NCBI GenBank assembly: GCA_964036045.1
Contig: OZ038378.1
Location: 168,503,975 to 168,567,974, forward strand
Source of the DNA: Eutreptiella sp. 'Long Island Sound 2002'
Taxonomy: Eukaryota > Euglenozoa > Euglenophyceae > Eutreptiales > Eutreptiaceae
Length of the DNA stretch: 64,000 nucleotides
Reading direction: 5' to 3'
The notes below the pieces were generated by a model. That model was given only the letters and a program-made list of their open reading frames with translations. It had not been told where the DNA came from and searched no databases. Below are positions 20,601-29,900 of this stretch, piece after piece. The translations under genes and the position numbers were made by a program. Numbering within the stretch: position 1 is the stretch's first letter; each line of letters starts with the position of its first letter.

Positions 20601-23600
20601 CCTGAAGCCACGCATGTCAAAGGAGTGAATGTCCCATCCGTCTGGCAGATGACGTCCCCATTGCCACTGTATCCCACATCACATTGCACTGGGATCTGCA
20701 TGCCAGTGGTCCCTTGGATGGATCCTGATTGAGCCTTGTCTGAGTGGGCTACTGATGTATGTGTGCATGAGTTGGCTGTACATGTCAACGGAGTGAATGT
20801 CCCATCCTTCTGGCAGGTGACGTACCCACTGCCACTGTATCCCACATCACATTGCACTGGGATCTGCATGCCAGTGGTCCCTTGGATGGGTCCTGATTGA
20901 GCCTTGTCTGAGTGGGCTACTGATGTAGGTGTGCATGAGTTGGCTGTACATGTCAACGGAGTGAATGTCCCATCCTTCTGGCAGGTGACGTACCCACTGC
21001 CACTGTACCCTGGATCACACGTTACTGTCACAGAAACACCCCGACCTCCCCAGATCCACGAGGGTCTGTTTGAATGAGGAATTCCTGTTGACTGGCATGG
21101 ATTTTGTGGGACGGTTGTGCATTTGTGGGCCACCCACCAGGCCCTAGCATCTGCGGGAGCAAACCCCCAACTTTTCTGAGCGTACGAGACAGCATGCACA
21201 TTCGATATGCCTTGGCATGAGCAGCTCCAACCTGAACATTCTGTGCACTGTAAAGACGTGAACATACCCTCCGCTTGGCAAACAACATGACCACTACCAC
21301 TGTATCCAGAATCACATTGCACCATGATGTGCTGTCCAGTGGTACCCCTTATAGACCCAGGTACTCGTTTGTCAGAGTTGGCCACCTGTGTCGGCATGCA
21401 TGGCTGGGCCACGCACTTCAAGTAGCTGAAGTAGTAGAAGGTGAAGAATTCATTGGCTTTACAAATTACTTCGCCACTACCACTGTATCCTGGATCACAC
21501 GTCACCGTGACCTGTTGGCCAATAGTGCCTGTGATAGAGCCATGCGCACTTTTATCAGAATGTGCCACTTGTGTTGGAAAGCACGAGGCCAGTGTGCATG
21601 TCAGACTGGTGAACTTCCCATTGGCTTGGCAGGTGACGTAGCCACTACCAGTGTACCCTTTATCACAATAGACTGGAATCTTCTGGCCAGTGGTCCCTCT
21701 AATGGAATTTGGCTCGCTTTTGTCAGAGTTGTCCACTTGTGCTTCAGTACATTTCCTCGGTAGGCATACCACAGGATTAAATCTTCCGTTCGGCTGGCAG
21801 ACAGCAAACCCATAGTGATCATCATAAGAATTATCCTCTCGAAATGCAGCAGGGTGTCTAATAAATGAAGCACGGTATCCAGGGTTACAATTCACCCGCA
21901 CCCACTCACCAGTGGTGCCCTTGATGGACCCTTCTTCACTTTTGTCAGAGTTGGCGACTTGGGTTGACTCGCAGCTTTCAGCAGCGCATGTCATTGATGT
22001 GAACAATCCATTAATTTGGCATTCGACGGTGCTGCTGCCTCGATACCCTGCATCACAGATCACTTGGACCTTCTGACCAAAGGTACCAGTGATGAACCCC
22101 TGGCCACTTTTGTCGGAGTGAGGCACCTGTGTTGGCTTGCACGGTTTGGGCTTACATGTCACGTGTGTGAAGTGGGAATTGGCTTGGCAGGTAACATCAC
22201 CGCCACCAGTGTATCCCGGGTCACATGTCACTGTCACTTTCTCAAGAAAGCCGGCGCTGAATTCTTTTCCCCATGCGTCAGAGTTAGCTACCGGCACATT
22301 GGTGCAACGTGGTGCGCAGACGTTGGAACAGCAGACGTTGGAACACCCGCTGTTGTACCGAAAGTTGTTCTCAGTCCGTTCATCCTCCTCCCACGTACTC
22401 CATGCCGTGTCAAATCGGTGGCACTGTCCAGATGCGCTGTCAAAATACCAACGGGACACGCATTCGTCAGTGGTACATCTCTTGACTGGTTTCCGGCATC
22501 TGTTGCGCACAGCATCTGAGCAATCCCACCAAGTAAATCTTCCGTTGGCTTGGCAGATAAAATTGTGGACCTGCTGGGGATCGCCATTACACGTCACTGG
22601 TACAACATCACCAGTGCTCCCAGTGATAGAATTCCACACTGGATAATCGGAATCCCTGTGGCCTGTTGGCTGGCATGGATTAGGTGTGCATATCATAGAG
22701 GTGAATGTTCCATCCGCCTGGCACATCACGGTACTGTTGCTGCTGGTGTACCCTTCATCACATTTCACTGTGACAATCTGACCAGTCGTCTCATTGATGG
22801 ATCCCGGGTCACTTTTGTCGGAGTTGGCGACCTGCGTCGCTTTGCATGGTTTGCCTACACATGCCACATAAGTGAATCTACGGTCGGGTTGGCACCTCAG
22901 CTCGCCCCAATCCACATTAGTCATCCACGTCTTCCACGGAGTGAAGCCATATGCCGGGGTGTACCCCTCGTCACAATTCACTGTCACAGACGAACCAGGA
23001 AACCCAATAATCGACCCTGGCACCTTCCGGTCCGAATTAGCCACTTGGGTGACCTCACAGGGACTGGCGTGCATCACTCGAAACGGAAACTGAATCAAGT
23101 GCCTTCCGGCAAGGTCATCGATCGGCATTCCACCCAACGGCACCCCAGCCTGCGTCAGGTCGACCGTCCACCCCAGACTCCCGGGCAAGGAACCCGGAGC
23201 TGTGATCAGGACTCGGAATGTGTATGCCCCAGGGAGCAGACAGTCACGTTTTGTGATGCGGGTCCCACTGCTCGACGAAGAATAGCTCTCCGGAGGCTCC
23301 CCTCTGGCAGGGGTTGCCTCCGGGATATACCACCCAAAGGCACCAGGCCTGGACGGCAGGCTGATTGTGAGTTCAACTTCCTGGCAAGCGCAATCCAAGT
23401 GCACCGTCTTGCCGTGGGCTGCTGGAATGGAGAGGGTTCTGGCCTCATTGTAGGTGCCACACCTGTACTTGACGTCAATGGAAACGCCATCGCAGGAAAC
23501 CCCTCCAAGCGCAGGACCGTCGACGAACCAAGCGCACGTCACATGGCCATTACACTCCGCGGATAACTGCGGCGTCACATCATTCCCCCTTCCACAGCGT

Positions 23601-25285
23601 TGCCCATATGTGGCATCCAGCACTTGGATTGCATCTGCAATGGCGCAATACTGAGGCCCTGACACGTGGCCCCTGCGTGGCTGCCGTCTCACACCGTACT
23701 CCTTCAGGTAACAAGCCGCATCAGAGGACACGTGTGTCCAAAAGTAACACCAAGCGTTATCTTGACACTCTGCTTGGCACTGCTCCTTGCTGGCGATTTG
23801 AGTCTTTGTTGCAATAATCCGGCTTTCCAAATCAATCTCTTGCTCAGCACAACTACAGTCCATGCACGAGCCACCACAGTCCACTCCCTCCTCATCGCCA
23901 TTTCGCATCCCGTCGGCGCAAGAAGGGTCCGAAACGGTGAATGGGTGGACAGTGATGGGGTGGACTGCGTGTAGCAGCAATTTCCCACTGCTATAAATGC
24001 TCACCTCCTGGACCGATTCCGCAGAGGCAGAGAAACGGTGTGTCCAGGGTAACAGGCACTGTCGTTGATGCTGCTGACCTGCAGTCTGATATTCGACGCT
24101 TGTGGTCTCCTCGGGTGTCCCGATGGACCACTCTGCCACCCCTCTACTGCTATCTGGGCGGGAAACGATGTACACATCCACTTCTGTGCATGTGGCGTGA
24201 CTGCTGCAGTCGGCTCCAGAGTACCCATAGCCGCATGTGCACCCCTCCTCCTTGCACACACCGTGCCCGGAGCATGGGTTACCTGCTCCTCCTGGGCACT
24301 CCACACAAATTCCACCAGTGGCCCAATCCCCAGAATCCAGGCACGTTGCCGTGGGCCGTCGCGGCACGTTCGGTTGCATCCACCCAGCGGCACAGCGGAC
24401 GGGACACCGGCCATCGAACATGGTTTCACAAGGGCCATCGCGGACGGCATTCCTTTGCGCCAGCTCAGAATCCGGCGGGGGACCACACTGGACCGGGCTG
24501 CAGGAGCCCTGCATGGTCCACGCCCCACTGGGCTCACAAAGGATCACGGGGGAGCCAAGGTACCCCGGCGCACAAGCCACTGGACAGTGGCCCCCGTAGG
24601 TGAAGTCGCAGGGCCCTGCCGTGACGACGTGGGCAAAGTAGAACTGCTGGCAGTCCTTTGGGGTGCACCGGGCGACAGTCCAGCCACCGTCGTGCCCGCA
24701 CACGGCAGTGGGGGTGCCGTAGTAGCCCCGGTCACACGTGACCTCACAGTGCCCGAAATAAGTGGTTTGGCACCGCCCCGGCACCACGACCACCCCTGTC
24801 CCCATCACATCCGGGGGCTGGCTATCCACCTCGTGGCAGTCCGGCCCGGTGTACCCTTCATCACATTGACACACGGGGCGGGCGTCCCGCACCGTACATG
24901 ACGCGTTGGCAGGACATGCCCCCGCGCAGGCGTTGGTCTCGCACGTGGGGCCCACCCACGGCCCTGGGCAGGTGCACTGCCCCGCGGGGCCGCAGGTCCC
25001 GCCGTTGTGGCAGGGGTTGGGCACGCATTGCTCGGGCACGCAGTTCTTGCCGTCCCCGGCGGGGCTGGCAAACCCCGGGTCGCAGGCGCAGCCCCCACCC
25101 CCCGCACAATCCGAGTGGGCCCCACATGGACAAGGGTCAAGGATCTGGATGGAGTCAATCAGGATATCCCCCTCAACGTCCACGTCTCGTGTGAAGTACA
25201 GAGGCCAGAAATGGTCCGAGTAAACGGTGAACTCGTCGACCACCTTTTTCCAGCCCGCCCCTATAACGTTCGGCAGCGGGTAAAA
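19877..25285 (-). CDS. Giant mosaic protein, segment 3: EGF, Sushi arrays, PAN, SUEL lectin, Kunitz
   Basis: About 1,800 residues. The order is: the second half of the carbohydrate-binding-like module; three EGF-like units (such as CVPNPCHNGGTCGPAGQC); four Sushi-like units; an EGF unit; a CADGMRNGDEEGVDCGG motif; a PAN/apple domain (CQAECQDNAWCYFW); and a SUEL-type lectin domain (VLDATYGQRCG..CAWFV). Then comes a run of about twelve Sushi-like units marked by QVANSDKS or VAHSDKA and CDxGY. They are interrupted by a Kunitz-like domain (RWYFDSASGQCHRF) and a short Cys/Trp insert (about 21130-21240). A second SUEL-like lectin, an EGF and a Sushi unit close the segment. Such modules bind ligands or other matrix proteins outside the cell. 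The ORF stops at TGA 19877-19879, exactly where sister Sushi units have Trp (HQW, GKW). Confidence 0.88.
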   Translation of the reverse strand, partial: FYPLPNVIGAGWKKVVDEFTVYSDHFWPLYFTRDVDVEGDILIDSIQILDPCPCGAHSDCAGGGGCACDPGFASPAGDGKNCVPEQCVPNPCHNGGTCGPAGQCTCPGPWVGPTCETNACAGACPANASCTVRDARPVCQCDEGYTGPDCHEVDSQPPDVMGTGVVVVPGRCQTTYFGHCEVTCDRGYYGTPTAVCGHDGGWTVARCTPKDCQQFYFAHVVTAGPCDFTYGGHCPVACAPGYLGSPVILCEPSGAWTMQGSCSPVQCGPPPDSELAQRNAVRDGPCETMFDGRCPVRCAAGWMQPNVPRRPTATCLDSGDWATGGICVECPGGAGNPCSGHGVCKEEGCTCGYGYSGADCSSHATCTEVDVYIVSRPDSSRGVAEWSIGTPEETTSVEYQTAGQQHQRQCLLPWTHRFSASAESVQEVSIYSSGKLLLHAVHPITVHPFTVSDPSCADGMRNGDEEGVDCGGSCMDCSCAEQEIDLESRIIATKTQIASKEQCQAECQDNAWCYFWTHVSSDAACYLKEYGVRRQPRRGHVSGPQYCAIADAIQVLDATYGQRCGRGNDVTPQLSAECNGHVTCAWFVDGPALGGVSCDGVSIDVKYRCGTYNEARTLSIPAAHGKTVHLDCACQEVELTISLPSRPGAFGWYIPEATPARGEPPESYSSSSSGTRITKRDCLLPGAYTFRVLITAPGSLPGSLGWTVDLTQAGVPLGGMPIDDLAGRHLIQFPFRVMHASPCEVTQVANSDRKVPGSIIGFPGSSVTVNCDEGYTPAYGFTPWKTWMTNVDWGELRCQPDRRFTYVACVGKPCKATQVANSDKSDPGSINETTGQIVTVKCDEGYTSSNSTVMCQADGTFTSMICTPNPCQPTGHRDSDYPVWNSITGSTGDVVPVTCNGDPQQVHNFICQANGRFTWWDCSDAVRNRCRKPVKRCTTDECVSRWYFDSASGQCHRFDTAWSTWEEDERTENNFRYNSGCSNVCCSNVCAPRCTNVPVANSDAWGKEFSAGFLEKVTVTCDPGYTGGGDVTCQANSHFTHVTCKPKPCKPTQVPHSDKSGQGFITGTFGQKVQVICDAGYRGSSTVECQINGLFTSMTCAAESCESTQVANSDKSEEGSIKGTTGEWVRVNCNPGYRASFIRHPAAFREDNSYDDHYGFAVCQPNGRFNPVVCLPRKCTEAQVDNSDKSEPNSIRGTTGQKIPVYCDKGYTGSGYVTCQANGKFTSLTCTLASCFPTQVAHSDKSAHGSITGTIGQQVTVTCDPGYSGSGEVICKANEFFTFYYFSYLKCVAQPCMPTQVANSDKRVPGSIRGTTGQHIMVQCDSGYSGSGHVVCQAEGMFTSLQCTECSGWSCSCQGISNVHAVSYAQKSWGFAPADARAWWVAHKCTTVPQNPCQSTGIPHSNRPSWIWGGRGVSVTVTCDPGYSGSGYVTCQKDGTFTPLTCTANSCTPTSVAHSDKAQSGPIQGTTGMQIPVQCDVGYSGSGYVTCQKDGTFTPLTCTANSCTHTSVAHSDKAQSGSIQGTTGMQIPVQCDVGYSGNGDVICQTDGTFTPLTCVASGVRILSASYGKSCGCNTYDDLTSPAAKKCNGKIACHWSINVVELGVSDAPVGHCTKDLEISYTCATEILARHAVVKDASSKTAFLDCTRAILPDQHGCPSIKDKAQCCKHVDGRMLEGVWGGYPCYPVESGSGNTCEAESVYWVTKGSCGSEDKFDECAANPCQNGGVCTNGMMGYSCVCPSTGTTVYQGNNCEFAVCGAPQAQPGVRYDDCEMHSGGVCSPRCTPGYEGSPTAKCGIDGK
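20610..21000 (-). repeat. Tandem 168-bp Sushi repeat units
   Basis: The block ATGTCAACGGAGTGAATGTC and its flanks recur near 20613, 20781 and 20949. The units carry VAHSDKAQSGSIQGTTG with only a few changes (GSIQ versus GPIQ, THTSV versus TPTSV). These are the youngest units of the longer Sushi array. Confidence 0.85.
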
Positions 25286-26901
25286 GAAATCCCCCCCCCA
25301 CGGCTCACCTGCAGTGCCTTGTGCCTGCCACAGACCCAATACACTAGCATATAGCGGTGATTGGGGGTCAACCCGGAGGCGTATTGGTACACCCATCGGG
25401 AGTCGCGCAAAAGCAGGGCGGCGTTGCCTGTGTGCGGGGCCCCACAAATGTACCGCGCGTTCTTCGTAAACGATTCCGGGGCAACGGCCCAGGAGTCTTT
25501 AGTCGAACTCCAGTGCCCCGTCCCAAGCTCGAAACCGCCGTTGCGAAGGCCGGGGTGCGACGTGATCGGATCCCGGATCAAGATGGTCTGATGCCAGCTG
25601 GGGTAGTTGCAGTTGCAGAAGGGGTAGTCACACTCTCCATACTTCCAGAGTTTCCAGGACCGCTCAATCCTCTTGAGAGTTGCATACCCATGCAACTTTG
25701 GGTAGGGCGTGTATTCATCGGTATATACACTGATCCGCGACAAAGTAGTCACGGGGGTTGGTTCCCCGGTCACGGCGGGTTCATACGACGCGCCGTACGG
25801 CAACTCAATCCTTTCGGGAGGCGTAGATAGCCATGGCGAGTCTTTTTGAACCTCGATGGTCTGCGGCCTTGTCAGACAAGCAGCGCCATGCCCGTAATCC
25901 ACCTTCCAGGTCCTTGTGATGGTCTTGCTGCACGCTTCGTCGTTTACAGCGGCCACAGAGTCAGAGTACGTCAATGTGATCGGGGCGCCGCAGGGGTCTG
26001 AGACCTTTGGGGTCCCAAGGCCGTTATTGGGATCCAAATCATGCGACTCTGTGACAGTCCGGTCCGGGGGGAAGTACGTGATAGAGGGCAGGCCGAATCG
26101 TGTCACAACAATTTTGCGCCTGACCTCACTGTAGCCCCCGCATTGCGGACCGTTCCAGGCTCGCAAAGAGAACTGGATGGTCTTGTCGATACAAGTCGGT
26201 GTCACGAGCACGGACTTTGGGGGGTCCACCTTCGCACCAACCTTGCACTGATCATCAAACTCCCAATCATGAATATCACCCTGCAGCACCAGAGGTTTAG
26301 AGCAAGAGAGATGCTTCGTCAGTGCCTTCAGGTCTTTCCATCGCGGTTTGTTGGGGGTGGGGGTGTCCCTCCGGCACTCGTTCGTCACTCCGTGCTGGCT
26401 CGCAATCATTTTCTTCGCGGCATCGGTTGCGAGTTCTCTCACGATGTTGTCCTTGCTGCCCTCGACCGCAGCCTGCGAAGTCAAATCAACCTTCACGTCC
26501 AGGGTGTAGCGTCTGACCCCCCCATTTCCTTGGCCGCCCAAAGTGCCCACCGTCACTTGGACTGGGACCGGTACTGCCGTGGGGTCCGTGCCATGGGGAA
26601 TCTTTACGTGGGACGGCACTTGGAAATCTACCTCAGGCATGAGTTCTGGGCTGTCCTGCAGCTGGAGCAGCTGCTGATTACCAGCCTCCATGTCACGTAT
26701 GCACTTTTCATCCGACTGGAGCTCTCTGATCTTGGGTGCGACCTTCTGTTTGAACTTCTCCCGGAATTGATCGTGGCAAGCCGTGTCGTAAACAAGGCTC
26801 GTCTTCCCCTCGGACTTTTCCTGGCAGTGTGTGCTGCATCCAGCAATGCCACATCTCTCGATACAGTCCGCCTCGTACCGCTCCGTGAGCGCGCACCCCA
26901 C
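25261..26901 (-). CDS. Giant mosaic protein, segment 2: Cys-rich, Ig/HYR-like and carbohydrate-binding-like module
   Basis: Same frame as segment 1, across the TAG at 26926. The N-terminal Cys-rich helical part (CALTERYEADCIERCG) precedes two HYR/Ig-like units recognisable by ITRTWKVDYG..QTIEVQ and LKRIERSWKLW..QTILIRD. A carbohydrate-binding-like jelly-roll module then starts at NGGFELGTGHWS. It breaks off inside that module: the frame is lost at a G9 run (minus strand; C9 at 25291-25299) and the rest of the module is found in segment 3's frame (DFFYPLPNVIGAGW to ILIDSIQIL). One base more, or two fewer, in the run joins the halves. Either the run is misread in the assembly or the gene has slipped there. 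Confidence 0.8.
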   Translation of the reverse strand: MGCALTERYEADCIERCGIAGCSTHCQEKSEGKTSLVYDTACHDQFREKFKQKVAPKIRELQSDEKCIRDMEAGNQQLLQLQDSPELMPEVDFQVPSHVKIPHGTDPTAVPVPVQVTVGTLGGQGNGGVRRYTLDVKVDLTSQAAVEGSKDNIVRELATDAAKKMIASQHGVTNECRRDTPTPNKPRWKDLKALTKHLSCSKPLVLQGDIHDWEFDDQCKVGAKVDPPKSVLVTPTCIDKTIQFSLRAWNGPQCGGYSEVRRKIVVTRFGLPSITYFPPDRTVTESHDLDPNNGLGTPKVSDPCGAPITLTYSDSVAAVNDEACSKTITRTWKVDYGHGAACLTRPQTIEVQKDSPWLSTPPERIELPYGASYEPAVTGEPTPVTTLSRISVYTDEYTPYPKLHGYATLKRIERSWKLWKYGECDYPFCNCNYPSWHQTILIRDPITSHPGLRNGGFELGTGHWSSTKDSWAVAPESFTKNARYICGAPHTGNAALLLRDSRWVYQYASGLTPNHRYMLVYWVCGRHKALQVSRGGGISFTRCRTL

Positions 26902-26925
26902 CGCGTCGTTGCCCTTGCTTCTCTC

Positions 26926-29900
26926 CTAGATCTCCGTCAAAGAATCCGTCTCACAACTGAATTTGAACCAATTGATTGAGGTGAGACACGAGAGCGCACC
27001 GGCCCCAATAGCACCCAAGTCTTTCAGCTCTTCCGGCAACTCAACTTCGTTGAACACCTCGCGCACCCCGTTGGCTAGCCCCTTGAGGACTGCCCCCGGG
27101 GTGCCCGAGATCACATCGAAGAAGTCCTCCACGCTCTCCACGTTCTGCAGCGTCGCAATTTGACCAAGGAATGCGTTGATGGTGGACTCCAGCGGGGCCA
27201 GCAGGGGCCCTACGACGGGGCCCAGCGCGCGTCGGATGTCGCCGAACACCTTCTTCGCGTCGTTGTGCAGCCCCTCCACTGCTTTGCCGACCTCCTGGGA
27301 CACGGCCCGCACCCCGGCGTCCACCTGCCGCTTCGCCCCGGTCACCAGCTCCCCGACCACCCGCCCCCAATCGACGTCCAGCTCAAACTCGCTGTCTGTC
27401 AGAGGGTTGGCGATCTTGGCATGGCCCTGGATGCGGACGACGGGCGTTTTCAAATCAAACTGCAGCGATCTGTCACTTTCATCTGCAACAACGGTCACGA
27501 ACCCTTGGAACCCCAGCACAAAGATGTCACAGGTCATCCTCTTTTCCCCGGTTTTTGCAGTGTACGTGTACGTCAGTTCTTTGACATGCACAATCGCGAA
27601 ACTCAAGTCTCCTATCCCCATCGTGAAATCATCGGTCTGCCGGCTCCACGTTGCATACACCGAGGCTGAAAACGTACCCCAAAACAAATGCAGCCGGCCT
27701 TTGAACTCGAACCCGGCGTCGTTGACATTGACACTGACAGAGCCATATGACCCCAACGGCGGAATGCTCACTGCGGCCTTGATTTCCACCAACACCGTGC
27801 TCAGGGATACATCCACAAGGAACCGCGCCCGGCCCTCCGCCTGGGGGGGGTCCTGATCGTGGTCCAGGCTGCCCCCAAACATCAACAAGCCCGTGATTCC
27901 GAAGGGATCCATAAGGGCGTCGATTTTAAAGCGGGATGGGCTCACTATCAGCTCCAGCGAAACGCCCCAGCCAAAGAGCACCAGCCGCCCGCTGATCTGC
28001 AGCCCCGCTGGGACGTGGATGTTGCCGCCGCCGAAGGAGATTGTTCGGGGGCGCAGCGTGAATGTGATGTAGGCAAAGCACTCCAGGGCAATCTCAGTGG
28101 TGACTTCTGAAGGTGGGGATGTGATGCCGGCACATTGCTTCGTGGTGCGGACGCGGTAGATACCCGACTCTCGGAACGCTTTGGGCAGCTTCTTGAACTG
28201 GTCCCCAAGGCCAGTGTGCCCCGCCAGCATGTTGAGCGCCTGCCCCATCGTTGCCTCCGTGATCACAGCGACGAAGTAGTTTTCGTTGTAGGTGGCCTTG
28301 TTCACACCAAGGTACAGGCCGCCCCAGACGGGCGCCTCGTCCCCTGCCGTAGGGGGATTCGGCTCCTGGCAGCGCAGCCCAAGGCATACCTGCGCCCCAA
28401 TTTGAAACCCGCTGGGGCCTGCTACAACCGCCCAATCCACCGCCAGCATGAGATGGCGGATGTGCAGGAAAGGCAGCCCGAACGCCTGTGCCCACCAGCC
28501 CTCCATCTGAATCTTCCCGCGGATGATCACTTGTGGCGGAGGCGGGGTGAGTTGAGCAATGACACTCACATCGCCAGAAAAATACAACAGTTTTCGTGAC
28601 GACACCGTATCACAGTCGTTGACGCATACTCTCAACGGCAGGGTGACGCCCACCTGAGCGTCCGTGGACCTGGGACTCCATCTCAGGGTCAGAAACAACC
28701 CCATTCCCTTGTTCTCCGCCTTGTCAACGATGGCCCAATTCGCTTCCGGGTCAGTGTCCGGTGCACTGCTCACGCTCAGAGTGAGACTCAGAGCACGGGG
28801 GAATGTCAGCGTTGCCAAAACCTCCAGACGCATCCCGGTCAACCCGTTCAGCACGTCACCCAGAATCCCAGTGGCACCGGGTGGCATCAGCAACCCACCC
28901 TTGGCTGAGATAGCCAACTGGACTGGGGTGCCCAAGCTCAAGGTCATTGATATCATGGCGTCCGAGAAGCTGAGATCGAACACCCCATCCAACTTGTTCT
29001 CGAGCTCGGGAGCCATTACAGGATCAATGCTGTGTGCCAGGCCACCTACCGTAAGCTGATGCACACTCACCGCGGCAGTGAGCGCCGTGCAACTTTTCAT
29101 GCCGAACGTCGCCGTCCCAAGCACAGCATTCCTCACAGACGGTTTGCGGCACTGCCCACCACAGAAATTCGCACTGATGCTGCTTTGCGAAATCACCGAC
29201 TTCAACGTCTGGGCAAGGTTCGCGAGATCTTGTTGCGCTTTGGTTCTCTCAGCTGCGGGGGGGATTCCAGGTGGGGTTGGGTCATTGCTTTGCTGGGTTG
29301 CAGTCGTTTGGCTAGGACAGGCGGATGCGTTGAACGTCCATGCCGATTCCCCCTTGTCGTGGCTGTCCCAAATTGTGACTCCGGCTTCGAAAAGCAGGCT
29401 CAGGCCATCCATAAACTTCGCCCGATCGTTCTGCCAGACTTCTTTCAACCGCGATGTCACGAGGCTCTTGATCTTGCTTGGATAGTCACGGATCAGCTGC
29501 TTAATTTTTTGGAGCGCAGCCTTCGCGTCCACCGATCTGAGATCGTCGATGGCTGCGAAAACAACACCAAACCCCCCGAATGCAATGCCTTCCATCCAAG
29601 CTTCGAAATTGAAATCTCTTTCGCCGAAGCAGGCCCAGTGCGCGTGTGTGTACAAGATAAACACCTCGGCAACGGGCAACGTGCGAAGTAGCTCAGGAGA
29701 CGTGATGGAGATGCTGAAAGCATACCCAGAATAGGTCCCAGCTTCCCGCAGCCACATGAAGCCAAAATCTGCAGAGACTTCAGTCTTGCCGTTCCCTAAC
29801 TGCGACCAGAAACTCTTCTTCTGGCTCTGGCTGCCAGTACTACCACCATTGCTGGGGTTGGGATGGGGGCTTGGGGATGGGGCAGGTTGGGATCGAGTGA

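Noticed and set aside
22550-23566. Plus-strand ORF of 338 residues
   Set aside because: Antisense shadow of the Sushi and SUEL region; no motif, and the opposite strand carries clear conserved domains.
24065-24901. Plus-strand ORF of 278 residues
   Set aside because: Antisense to EGF and Sushi units, with composition set by their conserved Cys/Gly codons.
26041-26979. Plus-strand ORF of 312 residues
   Set aside because: Antisense shadow of mosaic segment 2; no homology seen.
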